From assembly GCA_964017235.1 (NCBI GenBank), contig OZ024934.1, positions 82,736,706 to 82,800,705 of the forward strand: a stretch of 64,000 nt of DNA, written 5' to 3'. Numbering within the stretch: position 1 is the stretch's first letter; each line of letters starts with the position of its first letter. The notes under the pieces are model-generated. The model saw nothing but the letters and a program-made list of their open reading frames with translations, searched no databases and was not told the origin of the DNA. The position numbers were made by a program, and so were the translations under genes. The DNA is from Sabellastarte sp. h YS-2021 (taxonomy: Eukaryota > Annelida > Polychaeta > Sabellida > Sabellidae). Below are positions 1 to 12,384 of the stretch, piece by piece.

Positions 1-1417
1 TCTTGTTTTTTTTTTGGCACAAAGAATACCCTTATACACCGTAGAGATAAATCATCATTTGACTACCTGACAGTTGTAATAAAGTACTAACACATAATAG
101 GCTAACATATGAAGATCCTTCTCCTGCACTGACGATGAACATCCTCCAGTGGGAGAAGGGAATATGTTTGATATTTTTGAGAACATTTTTATAGAATTAA
201 TAAAGGCTATCCATCAATCTAGTAAGGTAACGAATAATATGCTAATGTGATACGGTAATGTACTTCAAGTCATTTACTGTTGGCCGAGAACAACATGTAT
301 ACATTTGTTATTTATGTAATACAGACTTGTAATCAGGGCCATCATTCTGCAAGTTGTTTTTTGTTGGCAGAAAGAATACCCTTATACACTGAGAGATAAA
401 TGACTACTTGACTACCTGACAGTTGTAATAAAGTACTAACACGTAATAGGCTAACATATGAAGATCCTTCTCCTGCACTGACGATGAAAATCCTCCAGTG
501 GGAGAAGGGAATTTGTTTTAATATTGTTGAGAACATTTTTACAGAATTAATAAAGGCTCTCCATCAATCTAGTAAGGAAACGAATGATATGTCGTGGGTA
601 TAGTTGATATTTATATAATTCGGAACAGTCATGGTAATCACGGTTATCATACCTCAACTATTTTACTGTTGGTGCCAGCTTTGTATTTTGAAATGACATG
701 GGATTGTGCATGCTCACTTGTTAGTTACAATACTGAATAGATTGGTAATCAGGGCTAATGAACTTCAAGGTTCACTGTTGATGCTTACAAATGCTCGTGT
801 ACTAAAAGTCCTAATAATTTAATTGTAGTATTTGTTAGCGATAATCAAGCACTCACAAAAAATAGGCTAACTTGTTAGGTCACTCTTCGTGCAATGATGA
901 TGTTAATCCTCCAGTGGAAAAATTTTTAGGTTGTTTGGTGTTTTTTGAAAACTTATTTATAATGCATGTAATAATAAAAGGTCTTGAAAATGCTTCTAAG
1001 TTGCTGACATTAGAAACATTGTAGTATGGAAGCCATATGTTATTGCGCTCTTACATATGTTATGTGTGTAAAACTAATTGTACTTGTACTCAGGGCTAAT
1101 ATACTTCAAATCTTTTATAGCTGGAGGTAAATAATGTCGTCAGGTCATACAATTGAGATATATTGTTAAAACCAGAGTCCTCAAAGACTTTAGATTGCTT
1201 GACATGGTAATAAACCACTTATAAAAATAGGCCAACAGATGAACAACTCTCTTTCCTGCACTGACGATAAAATCCTTCAGTGGGAAAAGGAGGTGTTAAG
1301 TCTTTTGATAATAGATATACAGTATTTAGTATTCTATGTACTTTCAAAGATAAATTGACTTCTTTGTTTATTAATCCTTATGTAAATAGGGAATGCTAAA
1401 TAAAAGAAAGAAAAAAA
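1..1417 (+). repeat. Degenerate tandem monomers ending in a LINE-like A-rich tail
   Basis: Four diverged copies of a roughly 350-415-bp unit lie here. They are recognised by a shared core (TGCACTGACGATGA followed by ATCCTCCAGTGGGAG) near 125, 475, 890 and 1,255. The first two copies are close to identical and the last two are much more decayed. The core can fold (CACTG pairing with CAGTG, CTCC with GGAG), and several units also contain AATAAA. The block ends with AATAAAAGAAAGAAAAAAAA at 1,398-1,417, which looks like a LINE 3' tail. I infer a LINE 3' UTR with internal tandem repeats; the alternative is an unrelated satellite. No convincing coding region was seen. Confidence 0.5.
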
Positions 1418-1699
1418 AGGCTAAACCCTATTCTCATAGGGCCGTTTAATTAATTGAAAAAAAGTTGTTCTTGTTCGTAACTCCACTTTGCCTGTATAAC
1501 ATGGGCATAAAATAGTTGTTTTCAAATGCTGTTGTTTGTTTTTTTTTGTTTTATTGTTTTTTCTGTCTTTCTGTTTGTAAATGGTCAGATATAGCATATA
1601 TTCGAAATGAAGCACAAGTGCTTGAATGTGTATCTCATAGTGGCTACTTGGGATACAGTATTTCAAAAACTAGATATGTATGTTCATTAAAGGTTCCAA

Positions 1700-4600
1700 A
1701 TGTGCGAAGAGTTCTTTGCAATATCCTCAGTTATGGCATTACATAACATCCTAAAAGTGTCATCAGCAAATGTCCAGGGAATAAGAGATAAACTTAAACG
1801 AGTAGATGTCTTATCATATCTTCTTGTAGACTCTAATATTTTATGCCTTCAAGATACCCATCTCACCCCTTCGGATGTCAATAGCTTATTGTCACAGTTT
1901 CCGGATCATGAGATTCTAGTAAGTGGCTCAAAAACTAATTCTAGAGGCGTTGCAATCTTTCTAAAAAAAAAAACTTTGAGTACAAAATTAAATACTCGAA
2001 CATTGATCAAAGTGGCAACCTGATTTTACTTGACTTGCAGTTGGGAGAAATATCTCTGAGGCTATTGAATGTGTATGCTCCAAATATTGATAACCCCAAT
2101 TTCTTCATGAAAATTAGAGAATATATGGAAGAATCCACAGAAATGTACACCCTATTATGCGGTGATTTGAATCTGGTGCTTGATCCCAAGATGGATTCTC
2201 AGAATTATTTACATCTCAATAACCCTAAATCAAGATCTATATTAATGGAATCAATGCAAGTACTAAATCTCTCTGACATTTTTAGACAGTTAAATCCGAA
2301 GCTTAGGCGCTACACATGGCGCAGAAGAAATCCAGTAAAACAAGCTCGTCTAGACTATGCAATTGGAAATAACAGTTTGTTAGATATAGTGCATTCATGT
2401 AACATACTGCCAGGTTATAGAAGTGATCACTCCCGAATAGAAATTAAATTATTGCTTGACTCTTTTAAAAAAGGGAAAGGCATATGGTGTTTTAATTGTA
2501 GCCTGCTGAAAAATCTCGAATACTTACAACATGTTCAAAAATGGATCAAAGAAGTTAAAATACAGTATGCTGTACCAATTTATCACCCAGATAGCATACA
2601 CAAAGTGGATGACACTGATATTCACTTTACAATTCCGGATCCTACATTCTTAGAGATGCTTTTACTGAATATAAGAGGCAATACAATAAAATATTCCAGT
2701 AAACTTAAAAAACAATCAAATGAAAAGGAAGATAAGTTAATTAAAGAGATCGAATATCTTGAAGGTATGTCAAATAACGATAATGCAAACCTAATCACCT
2801 CTAAAAAAGAGGAGTTAGAAGAATTATGAGAGGTGAAGTCGAGGGGATTTATGATAAGGTCTAGAGTGCAAGATATCCAGATGAATGAAAAACCTACCAA
2901 GTTCTTTTGTAACTTAGAAAAAGTTAAATACGTTGACAAATCGATTAAGAAAATTATACTTCCTAGTGGAAAACTAATTCAGTCACGAAAGGAAATATTG
3001 GCGCAAATCAGACAGTACTATGCTGATCTTTTCTCTTGTAAGGATAAAAACGGTACAGAGGAAGAGAATTTGGAGGATCTGTTTACTACCAAAAGAAAAC
3101 TTACAAGTTTTGAATCTGAAGCTCTAAACGGACCAATTACTATAACAGAGCTAAGCAGCATAGTTAAAAACATGAAAAACAACAAAACGCCAGGCATAGA
3201 TGGTTTCCCTGCTGACTTCTTTAAAGTTTTTTGGAAAGATCTCAAAACATATGTAGTTAGAGCACTAAATGAAAGCTATAGAGGAGGAATCTTATCACCT
3301 AGTTTAAGATAGACTGTAATCTGTTGTCTGCCCAAAGGTAATAAACTAAGGGATAATCTGAAAAACTGGCGGCCAATTTCACTAACAAGCGTATTATATA
3401 AAATGGCAACCAATGCGATTGCTTGTAGACTTAGGAAATTCCTTCCAGACCTGATATCACAATCTCAAACAGGTTTCATTAAAGGGAGATTTATTGGGGA
3501 GAGCACCAGACTTGTCTATGATGTTATGAATTATACCGAAATTAAAAAAATCAAGGGACTCTTGATGTTCATTGATTTTGAAAAGGCTTTTGACTCGGTA
3601 TCATGGAAATTTATGTACAAGGTACTACGCTATTACAACTTTAGCGAAGAATTTATTAAATGGATAACTCTATTCAATAATAAAATAACGGCCTCAATTC
3701 TACAAGTTGGCGTCTTATCAGAATTTTTCCCAATTGAAAGAGGATGTAAACAAGGAGACCCCATAGCTCCATACCTTTTCCTGTTGTGTGCGCAGGTGCT
3801 GTATGAAATGATTCAAAGTAACACAATGATTAAGGGTATAAAAATTGGTCAAGAAGAAATTAAAATTTCACAATTTGCTGATGACACAACAATTTTTATG
3901 GATGGTTCAGAGAGCTCTTTGCAACAAATACTTAATATCTTGGAAGTCTTTGGATCTCTATCGGGTCTGAAAATGATCATGTCTAAAACGAAAATGGTAT
4001 GGATTGGCAAAAAGAAATACTCCATGGAAAAACTTCGCTGTGCTAACTCCTTAAACTGGGGTACAAATCTTTTTACCTTGCTAGGGATAGATTTTGATGT
4101 TAATTTACAAAACATACCAGCTCTCAACTACTCCAAGGCACTTATTAAAGTAGACGAAGTAATTTCCGCGTGGAAAAAAAGAACATGGACACCCTTAGGT
4201 AAAATTACTGTTATTAAATCGCTAATACTGTCCCAACTAAATGATTTGTTCATGGCTATTCCACTTCCCAACAATAATTTTCATGTAGACCTGAATAAAA
4301 AACTTTATAAGTTTTTGTGGGATGGGAAACCAGAAAAAATAAAGCGTACAATTATGTGCCAAAACAAAACAGATGGTGGTCTAAAAATGCCAGATCTAGA
4401 GAAATTTATTAAATCCTTAAAAAGTACTTGGATAAGGAGACTTATTGCCTCTCCGGCCAGCCCATGGGCTAAGCTATTTGAAACATCATATGGCCCTATT
4501 GATCTACTGTTCAAATTTGGTCCTTACTGGGGGATAAAGAGCAATAAAAGAGTACCCAATGACTTCTGGAAAGAGATATTTGTTTCCTGGAATATAATAG

Positions 4601-5345
4601 ATCAATCAATTCAAATGAGATCTGAACAATGTTTACTTTCAACCTGTCTGTGGTATAATAGTAAACTAGGAAATTCTAATATTTTTTGGAAAACATGGGC
4701 TGACAATGGGATATTTGTGATCGGGGATATTGTTCATCAAAATCTCAAAATGATGAGCAGTAAAGAAATAGAAGTAAAGTTTGGCTTTCACATAAGGAAT
4801 TTTTTAGAATATTTTCAAGTTAGCTCAATGGTCCAGAGATACATTAATGACTATAAACACTTAACCATTCAAAGTAATCGTCTCGAGAGACCATTCCTCC
4901 CTCTTCATATATCCGTTTTTTTCCAATGTGACCAAGGATGTAGAAATATCTACAATAAGGTGAAGACAAAGGAAGTGGATTGCAGATATAGGGCTAAATG
5001 GAATAAAGATCTTGATATAGATATAGACAATAAGACATGGAGAAGAGTCTTTTATCTTATATTTAATGTTGAACAAGATAATAACTTGATCTGGTTTCAG
5101 TATAAATTGATACATAGAATACTTGGTACAAACCGTCAACTGTATAAAATGTCCATTGAGAAATCGGATAAATGTAGACTTTGTCAATCTGATCCTGAAA
5201 CATTTATGCATCTCTTTGTCAAGTGTCGCCATGTAGAAGAGTAATGGAAAGATTTGGAAAAATGGATTTATTCCAACTTGGGGAAATTGATATATTTTTC
5301 ACCCGTGGATATAATCCTAGGATACTTAAAAGAGATTTTTTCTTG
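1700..5345 (+). pseudogene. Broken Tx1/L1-like LINE ORF2 (endonuclease-reverse transcriptase)
   Basis: This is ORF2 of an apurinic-endonuclease type non-LTR retrotransposon. The endonuclease part is 1,735-2,440, with SSANVQGIRDK, LCLQDTHLT, LLNVYAPN, CGDLNLVLD and YRSDHSRIEIK. The reverse transcriptase follows with NNKTPGIDGFPADFF (about 3,175), FIDFEKAFDSVSW (about 3,570), GCKQGDPIAPYLF (about 3,740) and the catalytic FADDTTIFMD (about 3,870). A C-terminal CRLCQSDPETFMHLFVKC zinc-knuckle-like motif lies at about 5,170-5,225, as in Tx1/L1 elements. The copy is dead: there is a frameshift at the A-run near 1,970 and in-frame stops at 2,827 (TGA), 3,310 (TAG) and 5,242 (TAA), with LINE-like coding continuing past each. 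ORF1 is absent (5' truncated) and the 3' end is lost at about 5,345, where another repeat begins. The protein is otherwise easy to read, so decay is recent to moderate. The clade call is by motif recall, not by tree. Confidence 0.9.
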
Positions 5346-5349
5346 TGTA

Positions 5350-6650
5350 GACTGCTGAAAAATTGCCACACTTAAAGTGAATATAACTCTGCTATTACTG
5401 GGACTTTAAGGTCATCTTATTGAAATGCACTTACCTGTGGCCAGTTACATACACATGCAAAATTTGAATGAAATTCCTCAAGTTATTTCCAGTATACTCT
5501 ATTGAAAAATAATGTAAACTCAATATAACCTTTTAATACACGAGTTTAAGGTCACCTTAAAGTAGAGCAGACCTTGAAAACCAGTTACAAGCACATGCCA
5601 AATTTGAATTGAATCTGTCAAAATATTTTTGAGATACCACCCGGAAATGAAAAACCTTCAAATCAATATAAGTATCTTACTACTGTGAGTTTAAGGTCAT
5701 CTTAAATAGGGCACACCTTGAGGAAAAGTTTCATTAATATGGCAAATTTGAATTTAATTCATCAACATTTTTTGAGATACTCTCTGGAAAGTAAGTGTGA
5801 AGACTACTCGGACCATATGTCTTTCATCAAAGCTGTTAGTGACACAAATTAATGCAACCTTAAACTCCTTAGTTTATAAAATATCAGCAACTTACTATAA
5901 CCTAACAAAAGAGACCATTTTTTGGTGGAGATATATGTAAATGATGAATATCGATGTAAAAAGTCCTAATTAGCATAAAAAATATCTTCCAAACACCAAA
6001 AATATTGCCCCAACCTTAAACTCAAAGTTTGTTTACACTGCTATATGTTAGCGAGTTTAAGGTAATCTTTTCTTGAAAGTTCTGTTCAAGGTTTGTTACA
6101 TCCACAACTGAAACGCCTAGAATTGCACAATATTTGAAATATAGTTCAAAAGTTAGCAAACTTAAAGTGAAATAATTCTGTTACTAATGGGAGTTTACGG
6201 TCACCTTATTGCGTGGCACTTACCTATGGCCAGTTATATATAACTGCAAAAGTTGAATGAAATTTCTGAAGTTACTTTCAGTATACTCCATGGAGAAAGG
6301 GAAAACGTAAACTGGACATAAGTTTTTTATATAAGGGAGTTTAAGGTCACCTTAAAATAGGGCACACCTTCCAAAGTAGTTACAACCACATGCCAAATTT
6401 GAATTGAATCCATTTTTGAGATATTGTCCAGAAACGAAAAAACTTAGATTGAGTTTAAGTATTTAACTAGTGGGAGTTTAAGGTCACAAAACTATACAGC
6501 ACACCCCCAGGACCAGTTACATCAACATGCCAAATTTGAATTAAATCTGACCAGCCATTTTTGAGATACTGTCCAGAATACAAAGTGTGACAACGACAGA
6601 CGCCGACGACACAAAATTGGATGACGAAGCGATCCCTATATGCCACTCAG
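5350..6650. repeat. TTTAAGGTCACC-rich repeat element, duplicated block
   Basis: There is no gene here. A block of about 450 bp at 5,360-5,800 recurs at 6,150-6,610. Each copy has internal subrepeats in which GAGTTTAAGGTCACCTTAAA is followed by GGGCACACCTT, then a CATGCCAAATTTGAATT segment, then TTTTTGAGATA. The core TTTAAGGTCACCTTAAA is a palindrome around one central base. The right end (about 6,570-6,650) has a GACGCCGACGACAC stretch like the ends of other invertebrate hairpin-ended elements. A related element lies at 59,040-60,347. Confidence 0.6.
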
Positions 6651-6899
6651 CATAAATGCTGGCGACACAAAAAGGGGCGTATCCTAGAGATGTTGCGAAT
6701 ACGGAGGTATGCAGATTTGCAGACTTGTTGGATCTGATGTACCATGGACAAACTTTCATCAACTCAAACAGATTTCTAGCAGCAGTAGCACTTTTTATGG
6801 CATGCCTACCTACTATAATGGATTGTTTCCCCGGACAAAAGTCGGGGATACTTAGGATTCAGTACGGTCATGCCGCTGCCACAGAAATTTCCTTTTGGA

Positions 6900-7285
6900 T
6901 GTGATAAAAAATATTTTAGTTAGACCTTTGAAATTTGGTATGTGGGTATATATGGGCAATACCACGAACACTATTGTTTTGTGACCTTGACCTTCAATTT
7001 CAAGGTCACTGGTGGCCTCTTAAAGGTCAGATTTTGGCCATTTTTTCACATTTTGGCCCAGGTCTCATATATAGAAGGTTAGATCATCCTATGGCTGGTA
7101 TATATAATACATATATATGTCTTCTATAAGCATGCAGAAATTTGACCTTGAAGCTCTTCACTGATGGTCATCCACAGTACCTGACCGAGGCCATTTCTGG
7201 CCTTTTTGGAGATATTTTCACACTTATTGTAGACTACCTTGCATGGAAACTATTGAAAATGGTTTTGGAGGTTGAGTACATGATG
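6900..7285. repeat. GACCTTGA/AAGGTCA dispersed repeat
   Basis: This is non-coding repeat-like sequence with several GACCTTGACCTT and AAGGTCA motifs and TTTTTGGAGATATTTTC. It is similar in style to the AGGTCA satellite units further right. No reading frame of note was seen. The boundaries are approximate. Confidence 0.35.
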
Positions 7286-7289
7286 GAGT

Positions 7290-8590
7290 AGCATTATCCA
7301 GACTTATTGGTTACAGAGGATTGTTGGTTGCAAACAAAATCTGCTGATTCCACAGATATGGACAGGAAGAAGGCAGTTGTTTCATATAAGCCTACCCCTG
7401 CTGAGATGCAGTCTAATTTGCCCAGTTCTGCCAGTTCCTATGAGTTTTTGCAGAACTGTGGAGCCAACAGGAACTGGTTAGAGAGCATTGCGTCACCTAT
7501 AGCCAGTTAGGCTCTGGTACTGGGCAGGTCCACAGGACTGGCTAACAGCCTTTTAAGGGTCCAAGTGGCCGTTTCAGATCAACTAGTTACTGCCTGAGGA
7601 AATTGGTTACAGACAAATTCTTATACCAGTCATTGGTCTCAGTGAGATGATTGTCTGAACCTACCAGACCAGTCTGCCAGCCTACTGTCAGGACCTCTTA
7701 GTTGGTCGAAAGTGACTATAGATAAGAAGACTTTCCCAACAAGATTTGTCCAACTACTTGTCAGCCTCATCAGACCCCACACTAGCCAGTTACTCGTCCC
7801 GGTGAGATGCCAAACTCAACCAGACTGGCCAGCCTACTGCCAGTATGAAGTCTGCTGTATCAGTTACTGTTGAGGTTCAAGTTTTTCTTACGTGTTCCAG
7901 TGTGATACAGTGATCGACCTTCCTAGACTGGCCACCCAGCTTGCCTTTTGCCCAGCCAGTGGGCAGTGTCAGCTGACACCAGGGGCCTGAGTTTCCAAAC
8001 TCGGGTCACAGTTCTCATAAATGGCTATTAGTGTTTTCCACAGTGGGGTTGTGTGGGTTACTGACACCCGTACAGAAGCAAGTCCACCTAGGTCGCTTCC
8101 ACATGAGGCCGATAGAGTGGCACTTGAAGAACAGCTCAAGGGTACCAGAATCACTAGAAAAGGTGATCCCAGTTCACTCCACACCATCTAAAATGGTGGT
8201 TGTAGGATGACAATGTACTTCAAGGTCAACCACTACACCTACTTAAATATGCTCTATAAATCCTTAACAATGCATCAAGAAGGGTGAGTGCTCACTTAGG
8301 GGAACACACTGCAAGGGGAACCTGGTCCTTTCCAGAAGCGAGTTACACATAAAGTATCTGGAACCAAGGCGGTCTTTTGGCCCTAAAGGAGTTCCAAGAC
8401 CTCTGCTTGAACCTTATTGCTACTATAGCTACAGACAACACCATGGTGGTTGCCTATTTACTGGGGGGGGGGTCGGGGAATAAGTTGGGCCCTCTTTGTG
8501 CCCTACTATGGCGAATCCTGACCTGCTGCTCCAGGAAAAAGGCTCAAGCCTGACACATTCATGCTTCAACCATGTCCCGTCCGGGGATAC
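7290..8590 (+). mobile_element. DIRS-like retrotransposon fragment (plus strand)
   Basis: The region around 8,055-8,200 matches the reverse-transcriptase thumb of the larger DIRS-like element on the other strand (near 20,890-21,050). At 8,310-8,560 an RNase H part with the motif ATDNTMVVAYL is visible. The left part (7,290-8,000) is rich in CCAGT/ACTGG, like the non-coding and Gag-like parts of the same family. The copy is an old, broken fragment with several breaks. It ends at about 8,590 against a LINE fragment in the opposite orientation. Confidence 0.6.
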
Positions 8591-9345
8591 ACTGCGTCGC
8601 GACCCAATCTCAAATTTGGAATTAATTTTGGTCTTCTGGACTCCTGATCCAATCAAAAGATATTCTGTTTTGTCATCGTTCAGTTTGAGTTTATTTTGAA
8701 GCATCCAATCCGACAAATCTGCAATGTAGTTTTCAAGATAAGTAAGTGATTCAATATGACTGGTAGTACAAGCTGGGTCAAGAGATACATAGAGTTGGCA
8801 ATCATCAACAAAAAGGTGAAATTGGATATCTGAATCACGCCAACAGGTTTTGTATAACGTGAGCACAGTGATGGGCCTACAACAGAACCCTGAGGCACAC
8901 AACATTCCAGCATATGGCTGGATGACTTGGCACCATTCACACTTACTACTTGTGATCTGACTGATATATTTGAAGAAAACCACTTCAAAGCTTGTCCTGA
9001 TGCACCAAATGTATGACATAATCTCTGCAACAGTATTGTATGGTCTACAGTATCAAAGGCTGCAGATAAATTTGTGCCAATAGTATGACATTTTTATTGT
9101 CCAGATTTATAAAGCAGGTCATCAAAGATTCGGATCAAGGCTGTTTCAGTACTATGGTTAGGGCGGTATGCTGATTGAAGAGGATCAAATAGGTCATTTC
9201 TGAGCAGATGTTTATGCATCTGGAGACTGACAGCTCTCTCCAATAGTTTTGACAGAAAGCTCAGATTTGATACTGGACGGTAGTTTTTGAGAATCAAATC
9301 CAGATTTGGTTTAAAAGGGGAGTAACTACAGCTTCTTAAAAATCA
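8590..9345 (-). pseudogene. CR1/Jockey-group LINE reverse-transcriptase fragment
   Basis: Read on the minus strand, the segment shows reverse-transcriptase blocks in order: NYRPVSNLSFLSKLLER and AYRPNHSTETALI (9,094-9,297), then TILLQRLCHTFGASG, ALKWFSSNISVRSQVV and VPQGSVVGP (about 8,880-9,030), and the catalytic-box equivalent LFVDDCQLYVSL (about 8,790-8,820). Finally it has LNDDKTEYLLIG (about 8,660). The frame changes at least twice and both ends of the LINE are missing, so it is a dead fragment. The assignment to the CR1/L2/Jockey group is by motif style. Confidence 0.75.
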
Positions 9346-9369
9346 ATTGGCCCTACAGCATTGGAAAAA

Positions 9370-9882
9370 GATGCGTTTATGATTCTGGTACCAAATATCA
9401 ACTTCCTACACCTTAGGTCAGACCATGACATTGCACACCTACACCCGCTAACCACTGTCCCTACCAAGTATCAACTTCCTACACCTTACGTTTTCCGAGA
9501 TATAGTCTGGACAAGATTTTATAGGTCAAGGACACTACGGCAAGGTCAAATCAAGGTCACACCATGACGCTGCCCACCTACAACCCCTAACCAGTGTCCG
9601 TACCAAGTGTCAACTTCCTACACCTTATGGTTTCTGAGATATAGCCCGGACAAGATTTTCAAAATCAAGGTCACTACAGCGAGGTTAAGTCAAGGTCAGA
9701 CCATGACGTTGCACACCTACATCTCCTAACCAATGACCACGTATCAACTTCCTACACCTTACGGTTTCTGAGATACAGCCCAGTCAAACTTTTTCCTGCT
9801 GCCGACCTGCCCGACCACCTGCCCATCCAGGCACCATGGATGAAAACAATACACCAACAGTCCTTAAGGGCTGTGGGGTAAA
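9370..9882 (+). repeat. Short copy of the AGGTCA satellite element with terminal hairpin
   Basis: About three monomers share ATCAACTTCCTACACCTTA, GAGATATAGCC and AAGGTCACTACGGCAAGGTCA with the large array at 12,385-15,533. The right end has the same terminal block: ACCTGCCC stretches, CACCATGGATGAAAACAATAC, then an imperfect hairpin around CAGTCCTTAAGGGCTG at about 9,857-9,880. The element interrupts an older DIRS-like fragment, whose sequence resumes at about 9,885. Confidence 0.7.
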
Positions 9883-9884
9883 AA

Positions 9885-10430
9885 CCAGTGATGTCAGAGT
9901 TTTGACATTTTCTACTGCATACTTTTGAATAAATGCATATAATGCCTCCTTCTGGTAGCTCTTTGGCAGGAGATGTACATAGCCATTTATTATTAGTGGA
10001 GACCTGGTCAAAGTTTGTTGGTTGCAGAAGGGGAGGGTATAGCCTTCCTTGAGGATTTTTATGACCTTAGAGCTGGCCCCCATGGTGGCCCGAGTTTCCC
10101 AAACCTGGTTCAGCCTGGTCCGTACAGCCAGATTTTGAACAACAGTGTGGACATTGGTGACAGGCTGGACAGAACACAACTGATCTACACTGATCTTGTA
10201 TAATTTGTTTTAGAATGGGACTTGAACCTTTTTTTTGTCTGCCCAGCAACAGAAAGTACATGATTCACAGCAAAACAAAGTTCATTTAAAGTCTGACAAT
10301 TGTTCACAAGTGTCTCTATCCTCCCGGCCATTTCTACACCGGCACCTGGAACTGGCTGGCTCGAGGTCTGACTGGCGTCGGAACTGACTCTGTGTCACCC
10401 CATTTTATCGGAGTTGTTCACACTACAGGT
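9885..10430 (-). mobile_element. DIRS-like retrotransposon fragment (minus strand)
   Basis: The minus strand carries the start of a DIRS-type reverse transcriptase: KVIKILKEGYTLPFCN, TRSPLIINGY and KEALYAFIQKYAVENVKTL (about 9,900-10,080). It then stops abruptly at the AGGTCA-type element. The adjoining 10,260-10,430 is CTGG/CCGG-rich, like the upstream part of the family. It is a broken fragment. Confidence 0.6.
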
Positions 10431-12384
10431 GGACGGCCACTGATTGAAATGACCAATACCTTTACTCACCTTACGTTGCCTTGGTTTGTGGTAGCAGGAT
10501 GGCAGTAGAGCTGTTTGATGAGCAAACAAATTTTCTCTGTATAGTTCTTGGATAGATCTTGAGGCAATGGCCACCTGATTATTTTTGCATTTGGAGAAAA
10601 AGAAAATGATATCAAATACAAAGCCAGTACAGTAACTGTGGTTTCCTTGCTTTAGTTGAATAGTCAAAATTTGACATCTACAGGTTTCCCCACAGACTTT
10701 TGATAGATTCAAGGTCTTTTCTATCATTTTCAAGGACAACAACAATTCTCAAGGATATATTTTAAGGCACAGCCTCTATTACCTCCCCTTCTAGTCAACT
10801 GTTCCTCCCACAAAATTCTTTGTCATGTAATTTTAACATAAAACTAGATCATGCAGATGCAGAAGTTAGGCAATAACAAATTCAAGGACTTTTCAAGGAT
10901 TTTATTAAATTTTGGCCAAATTCAAGAACTTTCAAGGCCTTGAAAATGAAATAATTTTTTTCAAGGATATTAGAGGATGTGGGAACTCTGATCTATACTT
11001 ACACTTTATCTTTCTAGCTTATCTGACACTGTCATAAATTTCTATTTCACCATTAAATCTGTTGAACATTATTATGCTGTAAATTTATGACAAGTTTGGT
11101 ATTTAATCACTTGGTACTACCGTCTTTATCCATAGTTTCTCATCCAACGCATGGCATCATGCAGGATTTGTTGAGGGCCAGTACTGGTATGATCCTATGT
11201 TTTGTGAAACCCAAACATTAGCTTTGAATTTGGTTCCATCTGATGAAAATTCATCCTTGGACCATAGGATGGATTGACGCAAGAGTTTCTACACCATAGA
11301 TGCATTGCCTGTCCCTGTGTGCCCCTATAGTATAAACGCTGAATGTAATGACTGCCAGTAGCTTGTCTATCTGGTTTACTGCAAGCAATATTAGCCAAAT
11401 TGTACTTGAGTGACCTTACAGAATGAAAATATCCAGGAGACTTCACATTCAGGAGAGAGCCAGGTAAAACCTAACTGTGTTACAAAATCAATAAAAAAAG
11501 ATTCGGGCATATTGTTCTTGATCACAAGTTGGGATACAAAACGCCTTCACCAATTTAGCATGGGCTTGTAAATAAATGAATATTTTATTTTTATTTTATG
11601 GCACATTTTAAAACTGCCATAATCTGTTAAATCTGTTTTTGGCTGGTAAAATTCAGCAAATGTACAATCACAGAGTGAGATATTGCATTTTTTTAATTAA
11701 TAAGGGTTCAGACAAGCATTTTAGGCTGTCCGGTACAAAATAAGTCACAGATGAATTAGGTATTTGCAAACATTTAAAATTAACAAAAGTTTTTCTTATA
11801 ATTCTTGCAAATGTTCTGGATAACTGGATGTTCTTCTGTCTGTCCCCTGCAGTTTTATTTCAGAAAAAAATATGAAAATATTATCTGCATCAAATGTTAT
11901 AATACCTAAAAAATAGCATCAGAGATGCCCGTAACCCACAGCCTAGGGAAATGTTTTCAACACCATGAGATATAGAAGTACTGTACCAGTACAAAGTTCA
12001 GGATACTTTCAGAGCACTGTCAGTTATATAAAGTTCCAAATAATGTTTAAATGGAGAAAATAATGTTTAAAAGAAAGATAATGCATGTAAAGATGAAGTA
12101 TTAAAACAAGATAATTCAATAACAAGATGACAGCATTAATCAGTAAACTAAAATTCAACACTCTTTATCTACATCTGCATGGACGAATTATGGTTTAGAT
12201 GTTTTGAATATTACCATGCATACAGAAGTGGTAATACATTTAATGAATGCTTATGTGTGGTGTTGGAGCAAAATCTGTGGCTCACTTGATGAAATTCTAT
12301 CTCTTACAATGGGAAGTTATGAAAGTAAAATTCTTAATAAATTCTAATATGAATTAACAGTGCTTAATCTACATCAAAAGACAG
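10431..12384. other. Gene-poor region with a dispersed CAAGG repeat
   Basis: I see no supported gene. At about 10,690-10,985 there is a repeat-like stretch with many TTCAAGGA/TCAAGGCCTTGAAAATG motifs, resembling the ends of some hAT-type MITEs. The rest is AT-rich apparently unique DNA. A minus-strand open stretch at 11,195-11,460 was considered and left out. Confidence 0.4.

Noticed and set aside
6541-6904. Short opposing open frames of 73-82 codons
   Set aside because: They have no motif and lie at the edge of a repeat element; probably chance.
8429-9019. 196-codon minus-strand frame as one protein
   Set aside because: It runs from a LINE reverse-transcriptase fragment into the antisense of a DIRS RNase H fragment, so it is a chance fusion across two repeats.
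11195-11460. Minus-strand open stretch of about 83 codons ending in a stop at 11,195
   Set aside because: It has a plausible composition but no recognisable domain, no firm splice acceptor and no neighbouring exon that joins it.
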